Source: Candidatus Woesearchaeota archaeon (lineage in GTDB: Archaea; Nanobdellota; Nanobdellia; UBA10117; ARS21). Taken from it: DNA of 44,491 bases. Location: positions 1 to 44,491 of the forward strand of contig JABIPN010000017.1 in NCBI GenBank assembly GCA_018698915.1, given 5' to 3'. Below are positions 1 through 9,379 of the stretch, piece by piece. The position numbers and the translations under genes were made by a program. The notes under the pieces are model-generated. The model was not told where the DNA came from and ran no database searches. It saw only the letters and a program-made list of their open reading frames with translations. Position 1 is the stretch's first letter; each line of letters opens with the position of its first letter.

Positions 1-1365
1 AAATATATTTCAGGTTATGTGTTTGCAGCAGACAACACGTTAAACCTAATAACAGATAACTGGATAAATATAGTTTTGACTTGGGATGAAGATACAGAAG
101 AGTTCAAACACTATTATCAAGGAAATAATAAAAAGACATATGAATACAGATATCAAAATAATGTTATAGATGGAATAACTACTGACTGCGTAAATAGTGA
201 TGGTGTTCCAGTGACCAGTTGGGTACCAGACGAACAAATAGTTAAGTTCTACGGAGATCCATGGAATTCAAAACTAGACGAAATCAGGATATATGACATA
301 GCTCTAACAGAAGCTCAAGTTGCAGCATTATACGGCGCTTACACTGCAAATCAACCACCAACTATTACAGCCATAGACGATATTTCACGTCCAGAAGACT
401 CAGTGTTCACAGTGCAAGTGGAAGCAACAGATCCAGAAAACAATCCCACAGTTTATGCACTAGACTCTGCTTCTGATTTAACTAATGAACTTTCTATAGA
501 TTCTTCCAGTGGAGTAATAACTGGAACATTACCTTCATTCATAGATGGAGGCAACAATCAATATACTATTGTGGTTGAAGCATCAGACGGCGACGGAAAT
601 GCAGCAACAGAATCTTTCAGTATAACTGTATTATCTGACGCAGATTCAGACGGAGTCCAAGATGATGAAGATCTTTGTTCAAATACTGCTGTGGGCACAA
701 CTGTAAATGAAGCAGGATGTTCAGAGTCTCAATTAGATTCAGATTCAGACGGAGTCTCAGATGATGCAGATCTTTGTTCAAATACTGCTGCTACTGATTC
801 AATTGATGAATATGGGTGTTCAGAGTCTCAATTAGACGCTAACGCAGATTCAGATGAAGATGGAGTAATAAATAGTGATGATTTATGTCCAGCAACACCT
901 ATAGATGCAACAGTAAATAGTGTTGGATGTCCAGATACTGATGGCGATGGAACACACGATGATACAGACACAGTTTGGTCACTAACTGAAGATGTACCAG
1001 GCGCAACAACAGACGAAGAAGTCCAAGTAATAAGCCACTCATTAGAAAATGATGGAACGTTCAGTATGAATTTACAAGCTGCAACAAATGATGATGAAGA
1101 ACTAACAAGTTTAACAGATTCATTAGTATTAGTAAAAGTAACATATTATGATCTACAAACAAATGAAGAAATTTCATCAACAATTTACACATCACAAATA
1201 TCAATAGGTGAAACTTCAGTAGAAGCATTCTCAATATCCGTACCTGCGTCAGAAACAGCAGTAAGATATATCGCCACAGTTAATATTTGGTCAGGAATGA
1301 TTGGTGCAGCAGATTGGCAACCATACTCCGAAAAGATTGAATTGAGAGGAGAATTCCACCCTTAA
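1..1365 (+). CDS. Surface/secreted protein, C-terminal part: LamG-like domain, cadherin-like domain, thrombospondin type-3 Ca-binding repeats (5' truncated by window edge)
   Basis: Frame is open to base 1 (KYISGYVFAAD...). LamG-type signature KLDEIRIYDIALTEAQVAALY, cadherin-like PPTITAIDDISRPEDSVFTVQVEATDP...ASDGDGNAATESFSITV, then DxDxDGxxDxxDLC repeats. Confidence 0.8.
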   Translation, partial: KYISGYVFAADNTLNLITDNWINIVLTWDEDTEEFKHYYQGNNKKTYEYRYQNNVIDGITTDCVNSDGVPVTSWVPDEQIVKFYGDPWNSKLDEIRIYDIALTEAQVAALYGAYTANQPPTITAIDDISRPEDSVFTVQVEATDPENNPTVYALDSASDLTNELSIDSSSGVITGTLPSFIDGGNNQYTIVVEASDGDGNAATESFSITVLSDADSDGVQDDEDLCSNTAVGTTVNEAGCSESQLDSDSDGVSDDADLCSNTAATDSIDEYGCSESQLDANADSDEDGVINSDDLCPATPIDATVNSVGCPDTDGDGTHDDTDTVWSLTEDVPGATTDEEVQVISHSLENDGTFSMNLQAATNDDEELTSLTDSLVLVKVTYYDLQTNEEISSTIYTSQISIGETSVEAFSISVPASETAVRYIATVNIWSGMIGAADWQPYSEKIELRGEFHP

Positions 1366-1367
1366 TA

Positions 1368-2042
1368 ATGAAAAAGATACTAACTTTGTTGGCATTATTA
1401 TTTCTTCTTCCAGCAGCGCTAGCAACAACGCTAACTGCAACTTCACCACTGGCATCAAACTCAGTTATTCAATATTCAGGATCATGTAGCTCTGCAGGGG
1501 CTGTCGGAATCCAAATTTCATTTAGCGGAAACATGGTTCATTTTGACCAATTAACTGGATCACCGAGCTTTACTAGTTCTAGCTCATCAACACCTTACAC
1601 AGCAACAACTGATGGAGATTACACAATTTCTGCATCATGTGCAGGAGAAGCTTCAGCAAGCGCAACTGTTTGTGTGGGTTCAAGTTGTCCAGCAGCAAGT
1701 GCAGGAAACGGTGAAGGAAACGGTGAAGAAGTCTCAGAAAACGAAGGAAGTAGTGGAGGTTCCGGACCGCCAGTCGTCGTAGGTTCATCTGGCGGAAGCT
1801 CAGGCAGTTCTGGCGGAAGCGCTAGCTCAGCAGCAGGATCAAATCAAGCAGTAGATAACACACCAACACAAGACGCAAGTGATTCAAATCAAGACGATAA
1901 TGGAGATCAAGAAGAAGGAAGTTCAACACTATTAATCACATTACTAATATTAGCATTATTAATTGGCGGAGGATTTTTCTTATGGAAGAAATACAAGAAA
2001 CCACAAGAATATACTCCAATGCCTCAAACACCACCTCAATAA
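1368..2042 (+). CDS. Secreted, membrane-anchored Ser/Gly-rich protein (signal peptide plus C-terminal TM)
   Basis: N-term MKKILTLLALLFLLPAALA signal peptide; low-complexity GSSGGSSGSSGGS linker; C-term LLITLLILALLIGGGFFLWKKYKK. Confidence 0.7.
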   Translation: MKKILTLLALLFLLPAALATTLTATSPLASNSVIQYSGSCSSAGAVGIQISFSGNMVHFDQLTGSPSFTSSSSSTPYTATTDGDYTISASCAGEASASATVCVGSSCPAASAGNGEGNGEEVSENEGSSGGSGPPVVVGSSGGSSGSSGGSASSAAGSNQAVDNTPTQDASDSNQDDNGDQEEGSSTLLITLLILALLIGGGFFLWKKYKKPQEYTPMPQTPPQ

Positions 2043-2043
2043 A

Positions 2044-2805
2044 ATGGTTTTAGAAAGAATAATATCTCCAGACAATTACAAAGGTAGTTACTTGAAAGCA
2101 ACTTTGTTTGGAATAATAATAACTGCTATTGGATTAACAATTGGTTATAATCTATTTCCTGACGACGCAGCACTTGCAGCAATATTTTTTATACTAATAG
2201 CAGCAGTCCCATTTTTCAGAACATTAATGGTTCAAGAAGAGCGAGCTGAAAAGACATCACACAATCTAAAAGAGATGATCGTAAGAAACAAATATGCGTT
2301 AGAATATTTTTTCTTTTTCTATGCAGGAATTTTCCTAACATATTTTGTAGGAGCATTAATTCTTCCAGAAACAATACAATCTGCTTTATTCGGAAATCAA
2401 TTTGGAGTATTCAAATCAGTTCTCGGTAGCTTTGCAAATCAAGAACATTTTTACATGATTTTATTCAATAATTTGAAAATAGTAATATTGGCACTTATTC
2501 TTTCATTAATCTACGGAGCAGGAGCATTAATGATTCTAACTTGGAATGCATCAGTTCTCGGAGTTTTCCTAGCACAACAAGGACTTCAATTATGGAAATA
2601 TTTACCTCATGCAGGATTAGAATTTTTAGGATTCTTTGCAGCTTCAATTGCCGGAGGAATTCTTTCAGCAGGTGTCGAAAAGCATGAAGTCGGAACAAAG
2701 AATTTCAAACATGTTTATGAAGATGCATTATTCCTAGCAATCGCCGCAGTTTTAATTATAATTTTAGCAGCAATTGTGGAAGTTTACGTTTTTCCAATAT
2801 TTTAA
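2044..2805 (+). CDS. SpoIIM-family (stage II sporulation protein M-like) integral membrane protein
   Basis: Track ORF starts at 1963, but ATG 2044 (MVLERIISPDNYKGS) directly follows the previous stop. Multi-TM with YLPHAGLEFLGFFAASIAGGILSAG, typical of SpoIIM/DUF95. Confidence 0.65.
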   Translation: MVLERIISPDNYKGSYLKATLFGIIITAIGLTIGYNLFPDDAALAAIFFILIAAVPFFRTLMVQEERAEKTSHNLKEMIVRNKYALEYFFFFYAGIFLTYFVGALILPETIQSALFGNQFGVFKSVLGSFANQEHFYMILFNNLKIVILALILSLIYGAGALMILTWNASVLGVFLAQQGLQLWKYLPHAGLEFLGFFAASIAGGILSAGVEKHEVGTKNFKHVYEDALFLAIAAVLIIILAAIVEVYVFPIF

Positions 2806-2918
2806 ACCAAAACTTATATAAACACATCACTACAACTCTTAATACCCCTACATCGTATCTAGAATTCTGTCGCGAAAGCAAGATTATTAAGAACTATAAA
2901 CTCTCAAAAACACGCAAC

Positions 2919-2932
2919 ACAAGGTTTAAAAA
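2919..2932 (+). promoter_or_regulatory. Candidate archaeal BRE/TATA promoter for the ribosomal-protein cluster
   Basis: acaaggTTTAAAAAca about 30 nt before ATG 2961. A second TATA-like acTTATATAAAcac lies at about 2811-2823. Confidence 0.45.
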
Positions 2933-2960
2933 CACAACCTAACAATCGAATAAATAAAAA

Positions 2961-3959
2961 ATGGGAAGTTCAGCAGGATTCAGACGAAGACCAAGAAGAG
3001 GAAGCCTACAGTATTGGCATAGAAAGAAAGCCAATCGTGAAACTCCTAGAATTCGGGCTTGGAACCGAATTTCTGACGTAAAACTATTAGGTTTTGCAGG
3101 GTATAAAGCCGGTATGACCCACATCAATTTTGTTGACAACCGACCAAAATCTCCAACAAAGGGCGAGGAAATCCGAGTCCCAGTTACGATTCTTGAAACA
3201 CCTTCAATTAACATTTTTAACATCCGATTATATTCTTCTGACAATTACGGTAAAAAAGTAATGGCTGAATCATTTGCTGACAACCTTGATCTGAAACTTG
3301 CAAAGCGATTAGATCTACCAAAAAAGAGAGCAAATCCAGATAAATTAGCTGAACTTTTACCAAAAGCTTCCGAAGTCAGAGTTCTTGCATACACAAATCC
3401 AAGCGCAACAGCAATTGCAAAAAAGAAACCGGACATAATGGAATTAGCAATTGGCGGAAATGATGTCAACGCACAATTCGAATACGCAAAATCAATTTTA
3501 GGAACAGAAGTTCAAATTGAAGATATTTTCTCAAGTTCAGAATCAATCGATGTTCATGCTGTAACAAAAGGAAAAGGATTCCAAGGATCAATTAAAAGAT
3601 TCGGAGTATCTATTCTACACAGAAAAGCACACAGCGATGGAAGAAGAAAAGTAGCTACACTAGGTAACTGGATGGCTAAAACTTGGAGAGTTCCACACCC
3701 AGGACAAATGGGTTATCATAATCGAACTGAATCCAGCAAGCAAATTTTAAAGATTGCAAACGCTGAAGAATCACCAATTACACCAAAGGGCGGATTTGTA
3801 AAGTACGGAGAAGTTAAAGGAAAGTATGCTTTAATCGCAGGGAGCCTTCCTGGTCCAAAAAAGAGACTTATTCGACTAACCTTTGCAAAAAGAGCACATT
3901 CAGGTGCATTCCCTGCAATTGAAAGTATAGAAGCGTCAACAATTACACAACAAAGATAA
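2961..3959 (+). CDS. rpl3: Ribosomal protein uL3
   Basis: MGSSAGFRRRPRRGSLQYWHRKKA...; KGKGFQGSIKRFGV and HPGQMGYHNRTE motifs; first gene of the canonical operon. Confidence 0.97.
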   Translation: MGSSAGFRRRPRRGSLQYWHRKKANRETPRIRAWNRISDVKLLGFAGYKAGMTHINFVDNRPKSPTKGEEIRVPVTILETPSINIFNIRLYSSDNYGKKVMAESFADNLDLKLAKRLDLPKKRANPDKLAELLPKASEVRVLAYTNPSATAIAKKKPDIMELAIGGNDVNAQFEYAKSILGTEVQIEDIFSSSESIDVHAVTKGKGFQGSIKRFGVSILHRKAHSDGRRKVATLGNWMAKTWRVPHPGQMGYHNRTESSKQILKIANAEESPITPKGGFVKYGEVKGKYALIAGSLPGPKKRLIRLTFAKRAHSGAFPAIESIEASTITQQR

Positions 3960-4720
3960 TGAAAAAGGCACAAGTATTACGAGTCAGTGGAGGAAAAACC
4001 TCAGATATAGAACTACCTATTCAATTTGTAGAACCACTTAGAATCGATCTTATTCAAAGAGCAGTTAGAGCATTACAATTTAATAGAAGACAACCATACG
4101 GACATGATTTAATGGCCGGAAAAAGACAAGGATATGCAACTTCTAAATTAAGAAATAGTTACAGAACAACATATGGAAAAGGAATTTCAAGAGTTCGTAG
4201 AAAACACTTACGAAGTCAAGGAAAACAATTTACTTGGGTTGGTGCATTTGTTGCTAGTGCAATTGGTGGAATGAAGGTATTCGCACCGAGAGCAGAAAAG
4301 AATCTAATAGTTAAAATTAACAACAAGGAACGAAGAAAAGCAATTCGTTCTGCAATCGCAGCGTCAAAATATACAATAATTGATGCAAAGATTGAAGTAT
4401 TAAAGAAAACTGCTGAAGTCAAAAAATCAATGGAATCAAACAATCTTGGAAAAGAATTGGAAAGAGCAAAAATTAAGAAGGTTCGAGCAGGAAAAGGAAC
4501 ACGAAGAGGAAGAAAATATAAAACAAAAGTAGGCCCTCTATTAGTATTTAGTAAAGTTTGTCCAGCATTAATTGCAGCTGAAAACATTCAAGGAATTGAT
4601 GCCGTTATTGTAAATAATCTTAATGCAGAATTACTTGCACCAGGAGGACAACCAGGAAGATCAACTGTTTGGAGTTCTGATGCAATCAAAAGACTAAAGG
4701 AGGAGAATTTATTCAACTAA
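3959..4720 (+). CDS. rpl4: Ribosomal protein uL4
   Basis: Archaeal L4 sequence (RRQPYGHDLMAGKRQ..., GGQPGRSTVWS); TAATG overlap with uL3. Confidence 0.96.
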   Translation: MKKAQVLRVSGGKTSDIELPIQFVEPLRIDLIQRAVRALQFNRRQPYGHDLMAGKRQGYATSKLRNSYRTTYGKGISRVRRKHLRSQGKQFTWVGAFVASAIGGMKVFAPRAEKNLIVKINNKERRKAIRSAIAASKYTIIDAKIEVLKKTAEVKKSMESNNLGKELERAKIKKVRAGKGTRRGRKYKTKVGPLLVFSKVCPALIAAENIQGIDAVIVNNLNAELLAPGGQPGRSTVWSSDAIKRLKEENLFN

Positions 4721-4721
4721 A

Positions 4722-4991
4722 ATGAAAGGAAATAAAGTATTTGACATTTTGAAGTATCCTTTAGCAACAGAAAAAGCAGTTCGAGCAATCGAGGCAGAAA
4801 ACACATTAATATTCGCAGTTCACAGAGAATCAACAAAGAAACAAATTAAGTGGGCTATTGAAACAGAGTACAAAGTAAAAGTAACTTCTGTTCGAACACT
4901 AAATGACATGAATGGAATAAAGAAAGCCTATGTAAGATTGGATCAATCAAACTTAGCAGTTGATGTAACTTCCAAGCTAGGATTAATATAA
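4722..4991 (+). CDS. rpl23: Ribosomal protein uL23
   Basis: 89 aa, LKYPLATEKAVRAIEAENTLIFAVHREATK-type sequence; operon position. Confidence 0.95.
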   Translation: MKGNKVFDILKYPLATEKAVRAIEAENTLIFAVHRESTKKQIKWAIETEYKVKVTSVRTLNDMNGIKKAYVRLDQSNLAVDVTSKLGLI

Positions 4992-4992
4992 A

Positions 4993-5709
4993 ATGGGTAA
5001 ACGATTAAGACAACAAAGACGAGGAAAAGGGTCTATTCATAAGACACCTAGTCACCGTTCTCTTGGGAAATTAAGTTATCCTTCATATCAAGGCGAAGCC
5101 CTATACGGAAGAATTCTAGATATAACTACTTCTCGAATGCATAATGGTCCATTAATGGTTGTTGAATATGACAACGGAGACTTATCACTAACTCCAGCTC
5201 CATTTGGAGTCAGAGTAGGGCAAAATATCTCAATGGGAGATACAAACCCAGGAAACGGGAATATAATGAAGATCAAAGATATGCCAACAGGAACATTAGT
5301 CTTCAATTTAGAAAGAGTGCCGGGAGATGGTGGAAAATACGTAAGAACTTCAGGAACTGCAGCTCAAGTTTTAGGAAGAGAAGGAAAAGGGATTGCAATA
5401 AAATTACCTTCAAAGAAAAAATTGATACTTAACGAAAACTGCTTTGCAACAATTGGGACAATTGCAGGAGCAGGAAGAACTAACAAACCTTTTGTCCGAG
5501 CTGGAAACAAATTCTATGCCATGAAAGCAAGAGGACTAAAGTATCCAAAAGTTAGAGGTCGAGCAATGAATGCTGTAGATCACCCACACGGTGGAACTAG
5601 ACCTAAACAAATGGGTATGGGTAAATATTCCACAACAGTTCCTAGAAACTTACCGCCAGGTAAGAAGGTAGGACATATCGCAGCCAGAAGAACAGGAAAG
5701 AAGAAATAA
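4993..5709 (+). CDS. rpl2: Ribosomal protein uL2
   Basis: MGKRLRQQRRGKGS...; VRGRAMNAVDHPHGGTRPKQ. Confidence 0.97.
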   Translation: MGKRLRQQRRGKGSIHKTPSHRSLGKLSYPSYQGEALYGRILDITTSRMHNGPLMVVEYDNGDLSLTPAPFGVRVGQNISMGDTNPGNGNIMKIKDMPTGTLVFNLERVPGDGGKYVRTSGTAAQVLGREGKGIAIKLPSKKKLILNENCFATIGTIAGAGRTNKPFVRAGNKFYAMKARGLKYPKVRGRAMNAVDHPHGGTRPKQMGMGKYSTTVPRNLPPGKKVGHIAARRTGKKK

Positions 5710-5710
5710 A

Positions 5711-6094
5711 ATGGTAGAAAAAGTGTTTAAGTTTAAAGGGAAGACAATGGAAGAACTTCTAGAATTAGATAGAAATCAATTTGCTGAATTATTAAGCTCA
5801 AGAAAAAGAAGAACAATAAAGAGAGGAATCTCAGAAAATCAAGAAAAGTTTATGGAAAAATTAGCAAAGGGAAAACCAAAGTTAAGAACTCACCGAAGAG
5901 ATATTATAATCACTCCAGCAATGGTTGGGAAAACTGTTGAAGTTTACAACGGAAAAAAGTTTATTACAATTATAATAAACGAAGAAATGCTCGGTTATTA
6001 CTTAGGATCACTTGTACAAACAAGAAAAATTGCATCACACAAAGGAACTGGAGTCGGAGCTACAAAGAGTTCAAAGCACCAAGGTAAGAAATAA
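5711..6094 (+). CDS. rps19: Ribosomal protein uS19
   Basis: LRTHRRDIIITPAMVGKTVEVYNGKKF. Confidence 0.96.
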   Translation: MVEKVFKFKGKTMEELLELDRNQFAELLSSRKRRTIKRGISENQEKFMEKLAKGKPKLRTHRRDIIITPAMVGKTVEVYNGKKFITIIINEEMLGYYLGSLVQTRKIASHKGTGVGATKSSKHQGKK

Positions 6095-6726
6095 TGGTAA
6101 AAGGAATTAGTATGCAAGCATATGATGGAAAGACAATGGCTAAAGTAATTGGAAAGAACTTGCCAGTATCAAAGAAAGTCGCATACGAAGTAACAAATCA
6201 CATTCGAGGAAGAACAATCGAAAAAGCAATAGCAATATTGGAAGATGTTCAAGCAATGAAGATGCCCGTACCTTACAAGAGATATAATAAAGACACACCT
6301 CATCGAAAAGGAGATTTTGCAGCTGGAAGATTCCCTGAAAAAGCAGCAAGATACATAATTCCACTATTAAAATCACTAAAGTCAAACGCAGATGATAAAG
6401 GATTAACTGGCGAACTAATATTAGTTCATTCAGCAGCAAACATGACTGCAAAGAGACACAGATATGGAAGAGTAAGAGGAGTAAAGAGAACAACACACGT
6501 TGAGTTTGTTGCAGCTCCAACAACTAAACCAGCTAAAAAGGTTGAATCAAAGAAAGAAATCAAACCAGCTAAAAAGGTTGAATCAAAGAAAGAAATTAAA
6601 CCAGCTAAAAAGGTTGAATCAAAGAAAGAAATTAAACCAGTAAAGAAAGTTGAAGAAAAACCAAAGGCTGAAACAAAACCAAAAGAATCAAAATCTGAAA
6701 CAAAACCAAAGGAGAATAAAAAATGA
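6094..6726 (+). CDS. rpl22: Ribosomal protein uL22 with repetitive Lys-rich C-terminal tail
   Basis: KRHRYGRVRGVKRTTHVEFV, followed by (KPAKKVESKKEI)x3. Confidence 0.95.
   Translation: MVKGISMQAYDGKTMAKVIGKNLPVSKKVAYEVTNHIRGRTIEKAIAILEDVQAMKMPVPYKRYNKDTPHRKGDFAAGRFPEKAARYIIPLLKSLKSNADDKGLTGELILVHSAANMTAKRHRYGRVRGVKRTTHVEFVAAPTTKPAKKVESKKEIKPAKKVESKKEIKPAKKVESKKEIKPVKKVEEKPKAETKPKESKSETKPKENKK
6526..6633 (+). repeat. Three tandem 36-bp in-frame repeats in the uL22 tail
   Basis: aaaccagctaaaaaggttgaatcaaagaaagaaat[c/t] at 6526-6561, 6562-6597 and 6598-6633; a degenerate fourth copy follows. Confidence 0.95.
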
Positions 6727-7490
6727 TTGAACGAGAATTCATAAATGAAAAAATGAAGCAACTAAAAATCAAAGAAGCAATAGGAAGAGAATTCACAAAG
6801 AGCGCTGAAATCGGCGAAATCACTATGGAAAAAACACCATTAGGTGAACGAATCATAATCAGTACAACTCGACCAGGAATAATCATCGGGAGAGGCGGTT
6901 CTACAATTAAAGAATTAACTAATAAGTTAAAAAATAAATTCAGATTAGAAAATCCGCAAATTGAAACTTTAGAAATTCCAAATCCACACAAAAGTGCAGA
7001 AGTTGTTGCAAAGAAAATTGCAGGAGAACTTGAAAGATTCGGACCTTCAAGATTCAAAGGAATAGGTTACCGAGAGATGGGAAAGATAATGACTGCCGGA
7101 GCATTCGGAGTAGAAATTGTTATTGATGGACCAATTCCTGGTGCACGTTCAAGAAAATGGAGATTTTATAATGGTTACATGAAGAAGTGCGGTTTCATTT
7201 CAGATAATTTACTAGATAAAGCTCAAGCAGATGCAGTTCTAAAGAAAGGAACAGTCGGAGTTTCAGTTACAATAATGCATCCAGATACACCACTTCCAGA
7301 CAAAATTATTATCGTAGAACCTGAATCTGAAAAGACAGAAACTATTGAGTTGGAAGAAGTAGTAGAAGAAAAACCAAAAGAAGAAACTAAACCAGAGGTA
7401 AAGAAAGCACCAGCTAAAAAAGTTGAAGTAAAGAAAGAAACTAAACTCGCGGTAAAGAAAGCACCAGCAAAAAAGGAGACTAAGAAATAA
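6723..7490 (+). CDS. rps3: Ribosomal protein uS3
   Basis: KH motif GIIIGRGGSTIKELT; GYREMGKIMTAGAFGVEIVIDG; Lys-rich tail. Confidence 0.96.
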   Translation: MIEREFINEKMKQLKIKEAIGREFTKSAEIGEITMEKTPLGERIIISTTRPGIIIGRGGSTIKELTNKLKNKFRLENPQIETLEIPNPHKSAEVVAKKIAGELERFGPSRFKGIGYREMGKIMTAGAFGVEIVIDGPIPGARSRKWRFYNGYMKKCGFISDNLLDKAQADAVLKKGTVGVSVTIMHPDTPLPDKIIIVEPESEKTETIELEEVVEEKPKEETKPEVKKAPAKKVEVKKETKLAVKKAPAKKETKK

Positions 7491-7696
7491 TGGCAATACT
7501 CAGATCAAAAGAAATCAGAGACAAGAAAATGAAAGCAAGAGAATCAAGTATGATTGACTTAAAACGAGAACTTGCAAAATTAAACTCACAAAAAGCATCA
7601 GGAAGAATCCCAGAAAATTCAGGTAAGATTCGAGAAATAAGAAGAACTGTTGCAAGAATATTAACAATCAACAAAGAGGAGGTAACTAGCAAATAA
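7490..7696 (+). CDS. rpl29: Ribosomal protein uL29
   Basis: 68 aa, LRSKEIRDKKMK...RIREIRRTVARILT-type; operon position. Confidence 0.92.
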   Translation: MAILRSKEIRDKKMKARESSMIDLKRELAKLNSQKASGRIPENSGKIREIRRTVARILTINKEEVTSK

Positions 7697-8001
7697 TGAG
7701 CGACATAGACCCATTAACCGGTTTGCCAAAAGATCTTGGTACAATTGAAAATATTTCCAAGGAAACGCAGATAATTCAAATTAGAGTTGATCGGCGAAGA
7801 TACGGAAAGGCAATGACAATTGTTGAAGGCTTCGATTCTTCAGTAGATGTAAAATCTTTGGCAAAACAACTTAAGTCTCGTTTAGCAACTGGCGGAACTT
7901 TGAAGGGAAAGACAATTGAACTTCAAGGGGACCAACGCGAACGAGTTAAGGCGATACTAATTAAGATGGGCTATTCACAAGAAGGGATTGATGTAAAATG
8001 A
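7696..8001 (+). CDS. sui1: Translation initiation factor aIF1 (SUI1 family)
   Basis: LPKDLGTIENISKETQIIQIRVDRRRYGKAMTIVEGF; operon position. Confidence 0.94.
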   Translation: MSDIDPLTGLPKDLGTIENISKETQIIQIRVDRRRYGKAMTIVEGFDSSVDVKSLAKQLKSRLATGGTLKGKTIELQGDQRERVKAILIKMGYSQEGIDVK

Positions 8002-8258
8002 TAACACCTCAAAATATACTGAGACATGAGTTGATTGGACTTAATGTGCAAGTCACAAAAGCACTCAACCCACTTTCAAGAAATATTAAAGGTGAAGTCA
8101 TAGATGAAACCCAACAAACAATACTCATTCGAACAAAAAACGGCGACAAAAAACTCCTTAAACGACTTGCGACTTTCGAGTTTGACTTGAAAAAAGCAAG
8201 AGTAGAAGTTAAAGGATTAGAATTGATTGGACGTTCGTGGGAAAGAATAAAAAAATAA
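7998..8258 (+). CDS. rnp1: RNase P protein component 1 (Rnp1/p29)
   Basis: 86 aa, [35 protein letters not shown]; operon position between SUI1 and uS17. Confidence 0.92.
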   Translation: MITPQNILRHELIGLNVQVTKALNPLSRNIKGEVIDETQQTILIRTKNGDKKLLKRLATFEFDLKKARVEVKGLELIGRSWERIKK

Positions 8259-8259
8259 A

Positions 8260-8598
8260 ATGGCAAAAACTGAAAAATCAAAGGCAAAGAAACCTGCAAA
8301 GAAACCTGCGCCAAAGAAAGAAGTAACTAAAATAGACTCAATTGCACCAACTCGAGGAAGAACTTTTGTTGGAAAAGTTATTTCGGATAAGATGCCTAAG
8401 ACAGTAAATGTTGAATGGGCAAGACAGGCTTACTTGTACAAATATGAACGTTATTATCCAACGAAATCAAGAGTTAAAGCACACAATCCTGAACACATTA
8501 AAGCAAAAGTTGGAGATATGGTAAGAATTGCAGAATGTAGACCAATTAGTAAAACTAAGAAATTCATAGTTATCGAAAAAATGGAGGCAAAGAAATGA
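8260..8598 (+). CDS. rps17: Ribosomal protein uS17 (Lys/Ala/Pro-rich N-terminal extension)
   Basis: [46 protein letters not shown]. Confidence 0.95.
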   Translation: MAKTEKSKAKKPAKKPAPKKEVTKIDSIAPTRGRTFVGKVISDKMPKTVNVEWARQAYLYKYERYYPTKSRVKAHNPEHIKAKVGDMVRIAECRPISKTKKFIVIEKMEAKK

Positions 8599-8999
8599 GA
8601 CCAATTAAAATAAATCCAGTAAGATCAATTCCAATTGGCGCTGTAATTAATATTGCTGACAATTCAGGAGCTCGTAAACTTAAAGTAATTAGCGTAAAAG
8701 GTTTCAAAGCAAGAACTAGACAATTAGGATGTGCAGGAGTTGCAGATCTAGTAACAGGAACAGTAGTTGCAGGAAACCAAGACATGAAACACAACGTAGT
8801 CCAAGCAGTAATTATTCGACAAAAGAAAGAATATGCAAGACAAGACGGAATTAGAGTTTCATTTGAAGATAATGCCGGAGCAATAATTAAAGATCTAAAA
8901 TTAGGAACACCAAAGGGAACCGTTATTAAGGGCCCAGTAGCAAAGGAGGTAGCCTTGCGATGGTCACAAGTTGGCAAGTTGGCAAGTATATTACTATAA
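8595..8999 (+). CDS. rpl14: Ribosomal protein uL14
   Basis: [34 protein letters not shown]. Confidence 0.97.
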   Translation: MRPIKINPVRSIPIGAVINIADNSGARKLKVISVKGFKARTRQLGCAGVADLVTGTVVAGNQDMKHNVVQAVIIRQKKEYARQDGIRVSFEDNAGAIIKDLKLGTPKGTVIKGPVAKEVALRWSQVGKLASILL

Positions 9000-9379
9000 T
9001 GAAAATAAGATGGAGTAAAACATGGGGAAGAAGTGTTCAACCTAGAAAGCAAAGAAAGTTCATATTCAATGCTCCAAATCATATTAAGAGAAAATTACTG
9101 GCTTCACCACTAAGTAAAGTTCTTAGAAAAGAACACAAAAAAAGAAGTCTAGTAGTGAGGAAAGGAGATACAGTAAAGATATTGAGAGGACAATTCAAAG
9201 GAACAATGGGAAAAATAACTGAAATTAATATGAAGAAAACTCGAATATTTGTAGATGGAGCTCACCAAATAAAAGCAAACGGTCAAATTGCACCGTACCC
9301 AATCCATCCGTCGAATTTAGTAATAATCACACCAATACTTTCAGACAAAAAAAGAAAGGAGGTATTAGCTAGAAAATGA
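8999..9379 (+). CDS. rpl24: Ribosomal protein uL24
   Basis: TAATG overlap at 8997-9001; MKIRWSKTW...QPRKQRKFIFNAPNHIKRKLL...KGDTVKILRGQFKG. An alternative ATG at 8960 exists. Confidence 0.93.
   Translation: MKIRWSKTWGRSVQPRKQRKFIFNAPNHIKRKLLASPLSKVLRKEHKKRSLVVRKGDTVKILRGQFKGTMGKITEINMKKTRIFVDGAHQIKANGQIAPYPIHPSNLVIITPILSDKKRKEVLARK

Noticed and set aside
640-960. Repeated segments in the first gene as a possible CRISPR or DNA repeat array
   Set aside because: In-frame thrombospondin type-3 protein repeats with diverged sequence; no constant repeat/spacer structure.
4216-4587. Long antisense ORFs inside r-protein genes (e.g. 4216-4587, 8570-9082, 10075-10572, 40609-41133 on minus)
   Set aside because: They lie fully or largely opposite confidently identified genes; their sequences are Phe/Leu/Ser-rich as expected from the complement of Lys/Glu-rich, A-rich coding strands.
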